From Lepas anatifera (lineage: Eukaryota > Arthropoda > Thecostraca > Lepadidae): DNA of 64,000 nt. Position 1 is the first letter of the stretch; each line of letters starts with the position of its first letter. Positions 11,834 through 22,387 of this stretch are shown piece by piece. The position numbers and the translations under genes were made by a program. Under the pieces are notes generated by a model that was not told the DNA's origin, made no database searches, and saw only the letters and a list, made by a program, of their open reading frames with translations. The stretch spans positions 416,001-480,000 of the forward strand of contig JAOTON010000330.1 of NCBI GenBank assembly GCA_034440635.1, given 5' to 3'.

Positions 11834-13439
11834 GTGTGTATTGTGTGAAGTCTAGCTCGGAACACATTCAAAGAAAGAAGTAGCCAATTGGGACGCTTTG
11901 TACTAATGTTAATACTATAAACATATTGTTTGCATGAGATGGATGATAGTGAGATGTGTTTTGTTTGATGTGTATTTGTTGTGTCATGCGTGTTTGGTGT
12001 GTTGGATATAGGGGTCTCTACCGTAACTGCACGATCGCCACCTATAACTAGTCTGCTACACAAAAGCTGCCCGCCTGGCAGCACCAAGCACCAATATTCG
12101 CTCACTGCCATCTGTCCTCACAAACGGGACGAACTGTACCCGGACGCGTAATAACAGTACATGAGCGCATCTAACGCCTTCCGCTTAGCTTGCTATCAGA
12201 TAACTATGTCGTACTTTGGAGGCTATCTACTGTAGCTTTCTGCTTCCCGCAGGCGCTTTACGTTAATTATATGCTGATATATCAGAAGCACAACAAAAAT
12301 AACAAAAATAAATCACTAACCGAAGAATATAATATAATATATATAAGAATATATATGTCAGAAAAGGCGCTGACATATTGGAACATAATCGTGACATGAC
12401 ATATTAGAGCATAATCTAGAAACTCGTCAAGCAAAAGTCTAACAAGCCCACTTATCAGACCAAGATTCGGTGGACATCAACAAACATGTTCACAGTAGCT
12501 GCGGTCTCCGCCGGAACAAATTACCTGGAAAGTTTGACAATGGAAGCCAGGACCTAAAGACGCGGTCCGTCGACCGCTGTATCAAAGGCACAGGTGATTT
12601 GCAGGAATGGCGGTCAGTAAACATGAATCCAACCAAGAAGAAGTGCTCGTCATCTTAATACATATGTGCGTATCGTGAACGGATCAAAACAACGTACCTG
12701 CCACTATTGGAGATCCCTGCCCGGCCCCACCGCAACAGGCCGCGCAGCCCGTCGAGACACCGCAGTGCTGGAATCGGCCGGGCCGCGCGGCCGGCAGGCC
12801 CGGCCACGATACAGATCGCCAGCCGTCAACAACCGAGCATCAGACAACAAGTGGAAGCGCTCCACTATGACACCTATACCAATTGGAAGGTAGCCGGCGG
12901 CCCGCAACACCTGCAGCGCCCCGCAGAGCCGCGCAGCCCGCAGTCGCCGCTGCCACCGCCACTGAGGTGCCGCACCGCCACCGGGCCGCGCGGCCCCGCC
13001 AGCGACGGCGTCCCGGGTCACCGGTAAGCTTGACACTGAGAACACCTATCTCGCACACAATATGCATAGTAAGTGAGGCGAGCCTGTCACTCATGCGTTG
13101 TAGAGTACAACTAGATCTACTGCTATACTCAAAGAGATCCATTAGTTGACTATCACAATCGTGAATAATTCTCATCAGTAAAAGTTATTTAAATCCTGGG
13201 GAAGACTAAGAATAACAATTAATTATCACATTTTCTTTCACTTCCGCTATTACGCGAAGAGTCCCTATCAATAATTGTCACGATCGGGAACGATGGGGAG
13301 TTATTATCTTTATTCACTCATATAAACTTTGAAAAAAATAGTGGCTTTTCTCACCATTTCTAAGGGAACTATCACTGACTCCGTCCACAGGCGTCCTGCA
13401 CGCGCCTCCAACGCCGCTCGGTCGGGTCGTGTGCTTACT
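11834..13439. other. Unassigned gap between the two LINE ORFs
   Basis: This 1.6 kb has no recognisable protein. It runs from moderately AT-rich (11834-12480, including a TA-rich patch at 12330-12360) to a GC-rich patch (12715-13020) that keeps short frames open on both strands, then to AT-rich DNA. The gap is long for an ORF1-ORF2 spacer. It could be a further insertion or lineage-specific LINE sequence. No terminal repeats were found to decide. Confidence 0.45.
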
Positions 13440-14683
13440 CTAGGTCGCTGCCGTCGGGCCCGTCACGCCCAGCCGGCTCGGCAGCGCCGATACTGATGCT
13501 GCTTCGGCAGAGGCATCAGGTCGCTTCGTCATCGACGAGGCATCTCCACCCAGTCGGATTCGTTGTCTTGATGTGTTTTGCGCGCTCCTGTTCTCTGTCG
13601 CTCCGCCGTAACCGGCGCGGTGTCGTCCACGACGGCCGCCCGCCCAGGACGGTGGAGGAGGAAAGCGTTTTCCGTGTAGGATCTTGCGGAGATCTTCTTC
13701 GCAGTGCACTCGAATGTTTTCGTCTCTGCTCTCCTTCCTGCACATGACGACTCCGTTGCGGCTAAACACTGATGCTACTAGACCACCATTTTCCTGCCGC
13801 CGCGCACGGAGTAGCTCGTCATAAAGTGCTCGGTTTCTCGGAGTTAGACACTGTAATAAACAGAGGTGACAGATGTCGGCCACTTTGATCGCCTTCTGCC
13901 GCACTAGATTTTCCTGACTTCGCTACTTTTGCCAGTGCAAAACGGCAATCGAAGACTCGGTTCCGGACACCTCTTCTCACAAATTTGAGAATCACTTTGT
14001 CGTCACTCGGCAGACGGTGTGCTGCACTGAGTTCAGCTGGGTCCAACTGCAGTTCTGGGACTCGTTTGTTGAGCGCGTCGGCGGCGCGCACTTCCCACTT
14101 TTCGTCCGTTTCCCGTTGCTCGAAATCCCGGCATGAGAGGATGAGGCACTCGAGTCTTCGATTGGCATCAATAGACTCAATTTGGTTTTGCAAATCATCA
14201 ATTCGCTCCTCACTGGCCGCTAGTGACTTTTTCAGCTTCGAGATTTCCTCTTCCTTTGTAAAGTTCTCGGCTTCAACTATCTCCAAGCGTTTTTTTGAGA
14301 CCCTCAAACTTTTCATTGAAAGCCAAGATCACTTTTGCTGTTGCTGTCTCCATCATCTTTTCTATTGTTTTCATACACTCAGGATGTAGCTCAACTGGCG
14401 TTGTGGTAGGGGGTCTCATGGACCTACGTTTTGCCCCCGGCGTATTCTCGGGCGGGGAGTTGAAACACTCACCGGGGGCATTTCGTTTACCTTTACGAGC
14501 TTCACCGCGTCGCATCAGCTCGAGCACCGATAATTGTTTTTTAGCTTTCGCTGCATTCCCACTCGCAGTAAGAAATTCCTCACCTGAAGTTTCGGCGTCA
14601 GCGGTATGCACCGAGTCCTCGGTTTCTGACACCATCTTTCGTTTGTCGCACTTGATCTCACAAAGCACGAAATTCAAGCTCAC
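13440..14683 (-). pseudogene. LINE ORF1 (RNA-binding protein), broken
   Basis: The N-terminal third is polar and low-complexity. A predicted coiled coil follows (FTKEEEISKLKKSLAAS and onward, near 14260-14160), then an L1 ORF1p-like RNA-binding region (HRLPSDDKVILKFVRRGVR near 14010) and a C-terminal block (LTPRNRALYDELLRARR, VFSRNGVVMCRKE near 13850-13740). This order matches LINE ORF1 proteins that coat element RNA as trimers. The frame shifts once at a seven-T run near 14291-14297 and again near 13870-13910. It is more GC-rich than ORF2; the same target duplication encloses both, so they are most simply one element. Confidence 0.65.
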
Positions 14684-14875
14684 TGAAATAATGTCTGATT
14701 GTTTCGTATCTCGCTATCACTTGTTTCCACTGAAACTTTCCCGCGTTCCGGGCCAGTCCGTACGCCCCGTTCACTGGACAGACATGGTTCTGATACTCTG
14801 ACCTTCACTTGACCTCGACCCGCACGGAGCCGGGTGCGGAGCGTCCGACCTGCTCCGCTGCTTGGCTGCCACTAA
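14684..14875 (-). other. 5' UTR of the nested LINE
   Basis: This is sequence between the right-hand target duplication and the ORF1 start. It should hold the internal promoter of the LINE, but no motif can be assigned. Confidence 0.45.
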
Positions 14876-16187
14876 GCCGCTGCATCAGGTTTCCTCACGG
14901 GACGCATCAGAGGTGTCGGCCAGGGCAGGCTGGTGCCGCGCTCTGGTGCCAGCAGGTCGTCCGGAGCGGCGTGACCGAAACGCCTTCGTAGGTGTCGGCG
15001 ATTGCGGCTGAGGATGCGGCCACTGGTCATCTTGATGAAATAGCGACGATTTATGCTGACGTCCTTTATTTCGCCGAGATGATCCCAGCGCTTGGTGACT
15101 TGGTCTTGTACGGCGACCCTGGTGCCGACTTGCAGGACTGGTAGGTCAGTGGCGCGGGAGTTGTAGTGAGCTTCTGTACGCTCCTGGCGTGGGGCGGCAG
15201 CAGGGTCTGCTGCGTCAGCGGACGTCTGCCACTCTGCTGCAAAGTTGCGACTGTGGGGTGGTGCGAGGTCCCTCACAGGCCGGCCGTAGAGGATCTCGGC
15301 AGGGCTGCGACCACTGGGACCTGGAGTGTTGCGATGCTGCAGGATACCCTGCACCCAGAGCCCTTGGTCCAGCTGTCTGCTCTGAGGGTTCCAGCAGCGG
15401 CGGACGAGCTTTTTGGTGGACTTCACTGCTGCCTCAGCTCTCCCGTTTGACTGAGGATATTCTGGCGATGAGGTGCAGTGCCTGACTCCCCATCTTCGCA
15501 GGAAGTCTTGGAACTCTTTTGATGTGAACTGAGGTCCGTCGTCCGTCCACACTGTGCTTGAGACGCTGGCCAAGTAGAAGAGGTCGCGGACGCTCTTTAC
15601 AAGTTCTTTGGCGGTTGCACGTCGTCCCATGTCGGTGACGCACTGCCAACCTGAGCAGTGGTCGACTGAGATGAGAAACTTGTGGCCTCCATGGCCTCCG
15701 AAGTCCATAGAAACTTCCTCGAAAGGCCTGGACGGGCGGGTCGGTAAAGCAACGTCTCCTGAGGCAGAGACGGCAGGTGTCGTTTGCAGGGTGCGCATCG
15801 CCGCACAACGTTTTCGATGTCATTGTCGATGCCCGGCCAGTACACGACTTGGCGTGCTCGTTGTTTAGTCTTCTCTTTGCCGAGATGACGGCTGTGAAGC
15901 TGCTGAAGGACTTGTTTCCTCAGCGCGGCTGGTACCACGAGGCGACGCCCGTAAACGATGAGGTCTTCGTCGATGGTAAGGTGCACGTGGACGTTCCAGT
16001 ATGGTCTCAGCTTAGCAGGTAGGTCACCTTTCCGGCTGGGAAAGCTGGAGATGATGGCGTCACGAAGAAGCTGATAGGTGCTGTCCTCTTTTGCGGCTGC
16101 ACGGACTTTGTCGATGTGCAGATCGTCGTCAGTGACGACTGCCAGTATCGATGTTGGAGAGAAGTCCTCCGTGTTTGGTGCGTCCAC
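14872..16187 (-). pseudogene. Gypsy integrase region of pol, broken
   Basis: The product would insert the reverse-transcribed DNA. The N-terminal HHCC zinc motif is visible (LHSRHLG ... RRCAPC, near 15925-15800). The catalytic D,D-35-E core shows MDFGGHGGHKF, VWTDDGPQFTSKEF and PQSNGRAEAAVKS (15712-15400). The C-terminal part has GTRVAVQDQVTKRWDHLGEI near 15120. No chromodomain is apparent. A frameshift separates the HHCC part (16187-15597 frame) from the core (15798-14872 frame). The ORF runs into the 17-bp duplication at 14892-14876 and stops at once in the LINE, so the C-terminal tail lies 7.3 kb away at 7376-7573. Confidence 0.88.
14876..14892 (+). repeat. 17-bp target-site duplication of nested LINE, right copy
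   Basis: GCCGCTGCATCAGGTTT, identical to 7557-7573, marks the 5' end of the LINE on the minus strand. Confidence 0.9.
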
Positions 16188-17532
16188 CTCGTCACCCTCC
16201 CCCGCGACGGCGACGGGACTCCGAGAGAGGGCGTGTCGGCAGTGACGTGCTGTGCGCCCTTACACCAGTGCGCGGTAAATGCGCCCAGCTCACCCAGCTT
16301 GAACTTCAAGCGCTGCAGGCGAGGGTTCTCGAGCTCGTCCAGCATCTTCGAGTTGAGGACGGGCACGAGAGGCTGGTGATCGACGAACAGTTCGAAGTGG
16401 GCCAGGCCTGAGAGGAACAGGCGGCACTTGAAGAACGCCCACGCAACTGCGGTGTGTTCCAACTCCACAGCGGCGTAACGGGATTCCGTGTCCGTGATAA
16501 AGCGGGAACCGGCCTGCACGGGTCTCCACGTGCCGTCGTCCTGCTTCTGCCCCAGCAGGAACCCGAGACAGTGAAGGCGACTGGCGTCGGTTGAGAGGCG
16601 TGTTGGCAGACCGGGGTCGTAGAAGGCAAGCGTCTGTACTGAGGACAGTGCCTCCCTTGCCTTCAGGAAGGCCTCCTGATGAGTCTCGTTCCAGCAGAAC
16701 TCGCGCTTGACGCTCAGAAGAGGCCGCACGGACTGCAGGTGACTAGCGACGGCCTCAGAGAAAGGCGCGATCTGGTTCACCAGGCCGAAGAAGCCACGCA
16801 GACCACTGATGTCTATCGGTGCAGGGTACTGTCTGATGGCGTCAGTGAGCTTCGGGCCCGGCTTGTACCCGTTCGATCAGACTACGAAGCGGCGAACTGA
16901 ACTGACGACTGCATGAACTGCACCTTCTTCGGGTTCAAAGACACATCCTGTTCTCGGCAGCGTTGAAGGAACAGACGGGCCCGGCTCAGGAGCTCTTCCC
17001 TCGTCCTGCCATAGACAATAACATCGTCAACCAGACGCTGAATTCCAGGAAAGCCATGGAAGCACTGGTCCATGCGGCGGTTGTAGTGTTCACTGATTGA
17101 CGACACGCCGTAGGGGGCGCGCTTGTACACGTAGCGGCCGAAGGGACTGATGAAGGTAGTGAGACGTTGACTATTGAAGTCCAGGGGGCACTGGTAATAT
17201 CCCTTCAGCGCGTCGAAAACGCCAAAGTACTTGGCTTCCTCCGACACGATGGAGTTGACACACTCCAGAGGTGTGTTGGACTGGTACCGCTCGCGTAAGA
17301 CGGAGTCGTTCAGCTTCGAGAGGTCCACGCAGAGACGGATGCCTTCTCCGTTCTTCTTCCGCGTGACCACGATGGGAGCGCACCACTCTGTAACCTCAGT
17401 GACTGGTGTGATGATGTCATTATCTTCCAGCTTCTTCAGCTCTTCAAAGAGTGGCTCGCGTAGAGCGAAGGTGATCCGACGAGGTGCGGTGACAGCGTAC
17501 GGGGTGGACTCTGGGCGAATCTGAATCTTGAA
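16007..17532 (-). pseudogene. Gypsy reverse transcriptase and RNase H, broken
   Basis: The RT shows KKNGEGIRLCVDLSKLN, YFGVFDALKGYYQCPLD and a catalytic box RLVDDVIVYG, where leucine replaces the usual aromatic residue before the two aspartates. RNase H follows (16780-16190) with LSTDASRLHCLGFLLGQ, TESRYAAVELEHTAVAW and LFVDHQPLV. The frame is the same as gag-protease upstream, apart from a TAA at 17533-17535. A stop at 16882 and a frameshift between 16880 and 16780 separate RT from RNase H. Order and sequence fit Ty3/gypsy. Confidence 0.88.
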
Positions 17533-18690
17533 TTATTCCCCAGACATGACCTTGACGACGCCGTCGAACACGTCGGCGAACTCAGAGAAGATGGCCTCTC
17601 TCTCTGGGTTCAGTGATGTTGCTGTAGGCAATGTAACAGCCGGTGTGGGAAGTCCACGTGCAGTAGCAGTACTGGCGAAAGCCGTTGCTGAAGGCGCTGT
17701 CGAAGCGCATGTTGAAGCGGCTGCTGGCAGTGCTGTGGAAGCGCGTACTAGGCTGGCGGCTGGAGGCGCAGCGCAGGTGCGCACTGGAAGAGCTTCTGAG
17801 GTCCCAGTGGGAGCGCATGCTGAAGCGCTTGCTGGAGGCGTGGTTTGAGGCGCAGTGGGAGAGCGCGCTGAAGCGGTCGCCGCACGAACGCTGGTGTGCG
17901 TGGTAGAATGAGCCGCCAAGGAGTCGACAGGGGCTGTCACTGCATATGCTGAAGGAGCTGCTGGACGAGTTGTGGCAGAGGTGGTGCCACGTGCTGACGT
18001 AACAGGCGAAAACCGGTCCGGAGCGTGGCGAACCCCTGCAGGAGTTGCTGACGCTGACGGCGGAATCTGAGCCGGGTAACCTGTAGGCAGTATGCGGAGG
18101 TCACGAGTCACTCTCCATGATAGAAGAAGACCGCTGACTCCCTGTAGAAAGTGGATGTCGTCGGCAGCGACGACGTTTCCGTACTTGAACTCTGCTGGCT
18201 TCCTGCCGTAAACTCGGATGGTTCTGCCGTCAGTAGCTCTGGGCTTCTCAGTAGAAGTCTTCAGGTTGTTGACGTCACCACCGATGGCGGCCAGGAAGTC
18301 TGTGCCGGCCACAGTGGTGTCGGTGCGGCTGTCTGGGAGGGCTGACACGGTCGCAGCTGTACCCTCAATTAGGTCTGTGACACGCAGCTGGATCTTCGGA
18401 GCGCCGTTCCGAGAAGTGGATGCTATGATGGCTGAGGTGTGGGAGCCTGCGTAGCTTCCCGCTGTCTTGCCAGAAGCAGGCTGATAGCTGCGCCGGGCTG
18501 CTTGTATCTTACTACTACGGCAGACGTGCTTGAAGTGGCCAAGTTTTCCGCAGCCGTGACAAGGCTTGCCGCGGGCAGGGCAATCGGACGCGGGCGGGTG
18601 AGCTCGGCCGCAGTTACGGCAGGGTTTCTCCTTGCCGTGTGCAGCTGATGACGTCATCTGATGACGTGGGTGACCGGCAGCACGGGTCAC
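17533..18690 (-). pseudogene. Gypsy zinc knuckles, protease-like region and Ala-rich linker
   Basis: Near residues 20-55 there are two Cys/His knuckles (CRNCGRAH, then CHGCGKLGHFKHVC), the RNA-binding part of Gag. Further on, LPDSRTDTTVAG has the place of the retroviral-type protease motif, but the usual D-S/T-G reads D-S-R, so catalysis would be lost. Residues of about 210-360 (18060-17600) are an Ala/Thr/Pro-rich linker before a return to pol-like sequence. The ORF ends in a TAA (17533-17535) with RT continuing in the same frame. Confidence 0.75.
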
Positions 18691-18750
18691 CCTGCACGCT
18701 GAAGTTGCAGCAGGCTCGCCGACGAGAGCGGCAAGGTCGCGCTCGGCAGC

Positions 18751-19421
18751 CTATTCTGCGCGACAGATCTCGATGGCACGAGCACAGGTGAGGTCTGGAA
18801 CAGCACAGAGTTTCTTGATGACGGAGGTGTCACGAATTCCCACGACGATTCTATCACGGGTTAGACCATCACGGCACGTGGGGCAGAAGTTACACGTTGA
18901 AGACAGCTCCTGCAGTGACACCAGAAAGTCTTCAAATGTCTCGCCCTGCGCTTGACATCTCGGGTTGAAGTTGCGTCTTTCCACCACTTCGTTCACTTGG
19001 CCCAGAAAATAAACACTAAGTTTTTCCAACACAGTATCGAGCGTCTGCTCTTCCTCTGGTATTTCCAGGTTGCGGAGCACTCGCAACACGTCATCACTTA
19101 AACTCGCACGAAGTTTTGCCATCTGCACAGGCTGCGGTGCTGTGTGAAGGCCGGTAAGCATGACGTAATCGTCCCATCACTGTTTCCAGGTGACCCAAGC
19201 GTCCGCTCCGCGGTCGAGTCCAAGGTCGAGCCTGCCCGGAGGCGACGGTCGGTCGGTCAGCTGGGCGGCGGCCGGCGCGTAGGGGTGAGGGTGGAGTAGG
19301 CAGGCGGCTGACTGGCGGCAGGTTGCTGCTGTAGAAGCTGTAACTGTTCTGGAAGAGAGAAGTTCTCCTCTGCCAGTGCTGTCGCTGCTTCCGCGGAGAC
19401 CTTCTGAGCAGGCTGCGCCAT
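18751..19421 (-). pseudogene. Gypsy gag (capsid part), broken
   Basis: An ATG lies at 19421-19419, its A being the last base of the LTR and its TG the first two of the PBS-like site. The reading is Gln/Pro-rich at first (MAQPAQKVSAEAATALAEEN). A capsid-like region begins with AWVTWKQ and continues (after a TGA at 19177) through VMLTGLHTAPQPVQMAKL to CRAE. Another in-frame stop (TAG) at 18751-18753 separates it from the zinc-knuckle segment, and a frameshift lies between 19420 and 19200. The W..W..Y..TGL pattern is typical of Gag in this group. Confidence 0.75.
19402..19420 (-). promoter_or_regulatory. tRNA primer-binding-like site
   Basis: The minus strand reads TGGCGCAGCCTGCTCAG from the LTR edge. 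TGG complements the CCA end of a tRNA, and TGGCGCAG resembles primer sites known in several insect gypsy elements. Which tRNA would prime cannot be settled here. Confidence 0.6.
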
Positions 19422-19646
19422 GTTCTGGTCTTCTTAGGGAGACACCAGATTCCGTATGTGCGGTGTATTGCAGTGGAGATAACGGCCGGCCGGAGACACA
19501 CATGCACACTGACTGCCTGACCTGTGAGGCGGGTCAGAGCACGAGCAAGAGCGTGACGTCAAGCTAGAGCCGGCCCCTGATAGGGTGGCGCCGGACAACC
19601 GATGCAGCCGGCGCGAGCACCTAGTGGTGTCAAAGGAAACCACACA
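19421..19646 (-). repeat. 5' LTR of the gypsy element
   Basis: This matches 7048-7274 along its full length with a few differences. It ends at the PBS-like site on the gag side. Confidence 0.85.
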
Positions 19647-20097
19647 CTCTCCATAACCGCCTTCTCATCGCATAATCCCGGCATTTCCCAATGGCTACCC
19701 TGCACAGACAATTTGACCTTTGTGGCCCTGCTTTACCTTGAATATATTGACCTAGATCCATGAAAATCGGGTTTGGGGTAGAATACCCAAGCCTCCACAA
19801 ACACCCACCGTTCATTTTCCTAGATCTCTTGGGGTTTGCACTGTCAATGTCACTGATGCTAAGTAGGCTTGCACAACGACGACACACAGACATACTGGAT
19901 CTCAAAATTATGATCTGATACGGCATTTCTTCTGCCAGGTTCGTGTTCAGCGCCACAAATTACCCTAGAAACGGACTATTTTGTATTGGATCCATGACAA
20001 AAGTTAGATTTTGTTGACCAGAGTAATTGGGGGTGTAGAAATTTGAGACTATGTTAAAAACCACCTTATTAAAAGGGATAATATAACGGAGAGTGTT
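19647..20097. other. Unassigned spacer
   Basis: About 450 bases between the gypsy element and the next TTAA-type element. It contains a 'tttgacct' and an 'attgacctag' motif and may continue the AGGTCA-rich repeat into which the gypsy element inserted. No coding signal. Confidence 0.35.
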
Positions 20098-20944
20098 TTA
20101 ACACGGGCATTGACGGGGCGGTTAACCGCCCCCCCTCGGATTTTTCGTAAACAACATAAGAACAGCAGGGCGTAGCGCCGCCGTACTTGGCATTCCTTTT
20201 CTCTCATCTTTGTTACAGCTTTTATAAAAAAATTAAGGTTAGATCATATCAGGTCAGGTCACCAGTACAGGTCAAGTGACCTGACCTCAAAAAAAGTTTA
20301 AGATAACATGAGTTGGAACAGGGTGAACTTATCCGATTGAAACTCATATCACATAATGGGCCCACCGAGTTCTCCAAAATTTGTTCCGGTATTTTTTATA
20401 TAGATGACCTAAGGTCAGGTACGAGCCATGACCTCTCCATCGGAAATACATGGGAAAAATTGCTTTAGCTGAATAACTTAGTAACAGATGGTGATAGAGC
20501 GTTTATTTAAACAGCATTATAATTGTCTTGTATTTGCGGTTCTAATTATATGCATTTTACCCAATTTGACCTTGACCTAATCTCAGGTCAGGTCAAATCC
20601 TTGATTTGACCTAGTAAGGTCATATCATATATCATTAGATTTGGCTTGCTGCGAGGATTCATGTAGTTTCAATTTTCCCCTATATTTACTTGTTCAGATG
20701 TAATGACCGAAAACCTTTATTTCCATGGTATCCCTATGACGGCATATTTTGACTTCAAGTGACCTTAAATGTGACCTAACAAAAATGGCCCAAATATGTT
20801 TTATGGAGAAGTGCATGGGCTACCCAAGGCCGTTTACCGTTTTTCGCTACCTAACGTGGTTCTCGAGATCTTAGGGGAGGGGCGGGTACCAGCCACCCCC
20901 GTCAAAGCGAAGGTGGCTCAGAACCCCGTCAATGAGCGTGTTAA
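20098..20944 (-). mobile_element. AGGTCA-rich TTAA-type MITE (copy c)
   Basis: The ends are inverted repeats of about 20 bp: TTAACACGGGCATTGACG at the left and, reverse-complemented, TTAACACGCTCATTGACG at the right, each starting at a TTAA. The body is in reverse orientation to copy a and shares its 'cggtggg' and TATTTTTTATA blocks. Half-sites are dense: 20251-20290 holds AGGTCAGGTCA and an inverted pair AGGTCAAGTGACCT (20269-20282). The hairpin-like GTAGCGCCGCCGTACTTGG near 20172 recurs in copies d and f. No ORF. TTAA borders suggest piggyBac- or Kolobok-type mobilisation, which is an inference. Confidence 0.75.
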
Positions 20945-21490
20945 CCTTGAAACCATTCACGTATATTTAATATTGCACAAAAACATCTAGAACACGGGGA
21001 AAAAGAGTAGTTAACTGTACACCCTACAAACACCCCTCTCCCTGCAACTGTATCCCCCATTACGACTATGCATTGTCATAACATGGGAGTTTTGAATCGA
21101 ATGGGGGAATTGTTTGGGAACGGAGGTCGCTGAATAATGGAAAGAGAGATAAAGGGCGTGATGTGTCTCGCATTAATTCAATAATTTCCCTATCCGCTGG
21201 TGTCGCGAATTTACCACCGCCGCCGACGCGGGCGAGTATGGTGTTCAGAGAAGCAAGGCGCCATCGCATCGTCGGGCTCGGGTTCGCGCGCTCGCGACGG
21301 ACGGCGGCGGGGGCGGGCGGGGGTGACACGACGACGCGGTGATCCGCCAGACACACATCATAGCTAAGGCCCTGAACAACCACGCGCATAGTGGTTCAGA
21401 TCACAGACCTTATCACACACCTGTTTCCCGCGAGACAACAAACTAAATATATAAAAACACGAAAATGTACAATTTCTCAATACCTCTTCA
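20945..21490. other. Unassigned, with a CpG-rich patch
   Basis: A CpG-rich patch at 21190-21330 lies in an open minus-strand frame of 107 codons (21389-21066) whose product has no recognised motif. It may be a chance ORF kept open by GC content, or an unidentified exon. No splice signals could be fixed. Confidence 0.3.
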
Positions 21491-22085
21491 ACGTTTGATT
21501 GGCAGCGTCCGGACGCCCCCAAGGAAATACAAATCCAGGCCACTGCACCATTCACTGCTGCTTTTGAGGTGGTCAACAGTTTTGCTGACGAGAGGGGGTG
21601 TGGAAATTTCTGCAGATTTCTGACAAATGGGGGAGAGGGGGTCGTTATCCGAAGCTTTCTGACGAATGGGGAAGGGGTCCGAACACTAACAATATTGGCT
21701 GGCATCATATGTGAACAGCCCCTAAAAGATATACTAACGTAGTGTGCTCTAGCCTTCTCACTGACACGTTTTACCCGATGCAGCAAATTAAAAACCTTTG
21801 TATTGAAAAAATCACCAAAATTTGAAGAATACCTAAACATCACTTTAACGTTTCATTGGGGGTGCCCGGACAACCCCCAAACAGGTAGCAATGCACATCC
21901 CTGCGCCTTTCACCAGTGTTTTTATGTGGACAACAGTTTTGCTGAGAAGAGAGGGTTCTGGCAATTTCTAGCGTTTTCTGACGAAGGGTCAGACATTATT
22001 TACTATTTCTGATGAAGAGAGGAGGAGGGGTTCCGAAACCCTCAATTTTGGCTGACGTTAGATGTAAACAGTCCCTAAGTGCATG
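21491..22085. repeat. Tandem pair of a ~355-bp unit
   Basis: The block from 21491 ('aacgtttgattgg...ccggacgcccccaa') is repeated, diverged, from 21847 ('aacgtttcattgg...ccggacaaccccca'). Both proceed through 'caacagttttgctga', 'tttctgacgaa' and 'ttggctg', and end near 'gtgaacagcccctaa' / 'gtaaacagtccctaa'. It is non-coding. Confidence 0.75.
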
Positions 22086-22387
22086 TTGGAAGAGGTATTA
22101 TTAGAACAAGCCCAATTGGTTACCACGAGTAAGACCGGGGACATCGCGTGATTATGACGTCCGTCACCATTAGATTATCAGTGACGTGACGACGTCATTT
22201 ATGTTCCGTCATTAACGCTATTTAAGTACTGCATTTCCCCTTATTTACCGTACATACCTATCAATCGGTAAGAATATAATGAAGCGGAACATTGGTTTTA
22301 ATTTCAAGGTCTTACGTCCCAACCCGGTTGATCACTTATTTCGTTTCGGTCTGAATTATTTGGAAGATGCAGGCCTGATTGCAGTTA
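22086..22387. other. Unassigned spacer
   Basis: Mixed DNA with several 'gacgtca'-like motifs at 22155-22210. Nothing else is recognised. Confidence 0.3.

Larger units (their letters stand above)
7574..14875 (-). mobile_element. Tx1/L1-like LINE inserted in gypsy pol
   Basis: A 7.3 kb insertion with a perfect 17-bp target duplication. On the minus strand it has a 5' UTR of about 190 bp, an ORF1 (14683-13440), a 1.6 kb gap of unclear content, an L1/Tx1-type ORF2 (11833-8036) and a 3' UTR with a GT microsatellite, and it ends in a short A-rich tail. Both ORFs are decayed. The clade call rests on the ORF2 start (NCRGLAS, QDTHL), the QYADD RT motif and the C-terminal Cys/His motif; L1 and Tx1 cannot be separated here. 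The target duplication implies one insertion event. Confidence 0.85.
7048..19646 (-). mobile_element. Ty3/gypsy LTR retrotransposon, interrupted by a nested LINE
   Basis: Two near-identical direct repeats of about 225 bp (7048-7274 and 19421-19646) flank minus-strand gag, protease, RT, RNase H and integrase in Ty3/gypsy order. On the minus strand the LTRs start TGTG and end AACA. The flanking 5-mers CTATC (7043-7047) and CTCTC (19647-19651) agree at 4 of 5 bases, a plausible decayed target duplication. A PBS-like site abuts the 5' LTR and a purine tract abuts the 3' LTR. Without the 7.3 kb nested LINE the element would be about 5.3 kb, a normal size. No env is seen. Paired zinc knuckles suggest a Mag-like lineage, which is only a guess. 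Confidence 0.88.

Noticed and set aside
12700..13180. Overlapping GC-rich frames on both strands
   Set aside because: Open on both strands because of composition; no domain recognised, so not called as a gene.
15166..16411. Plus-strand frames opposite the gypsy integrase and RNase H
   Set aside because: Antisense shadows of the pol reading.
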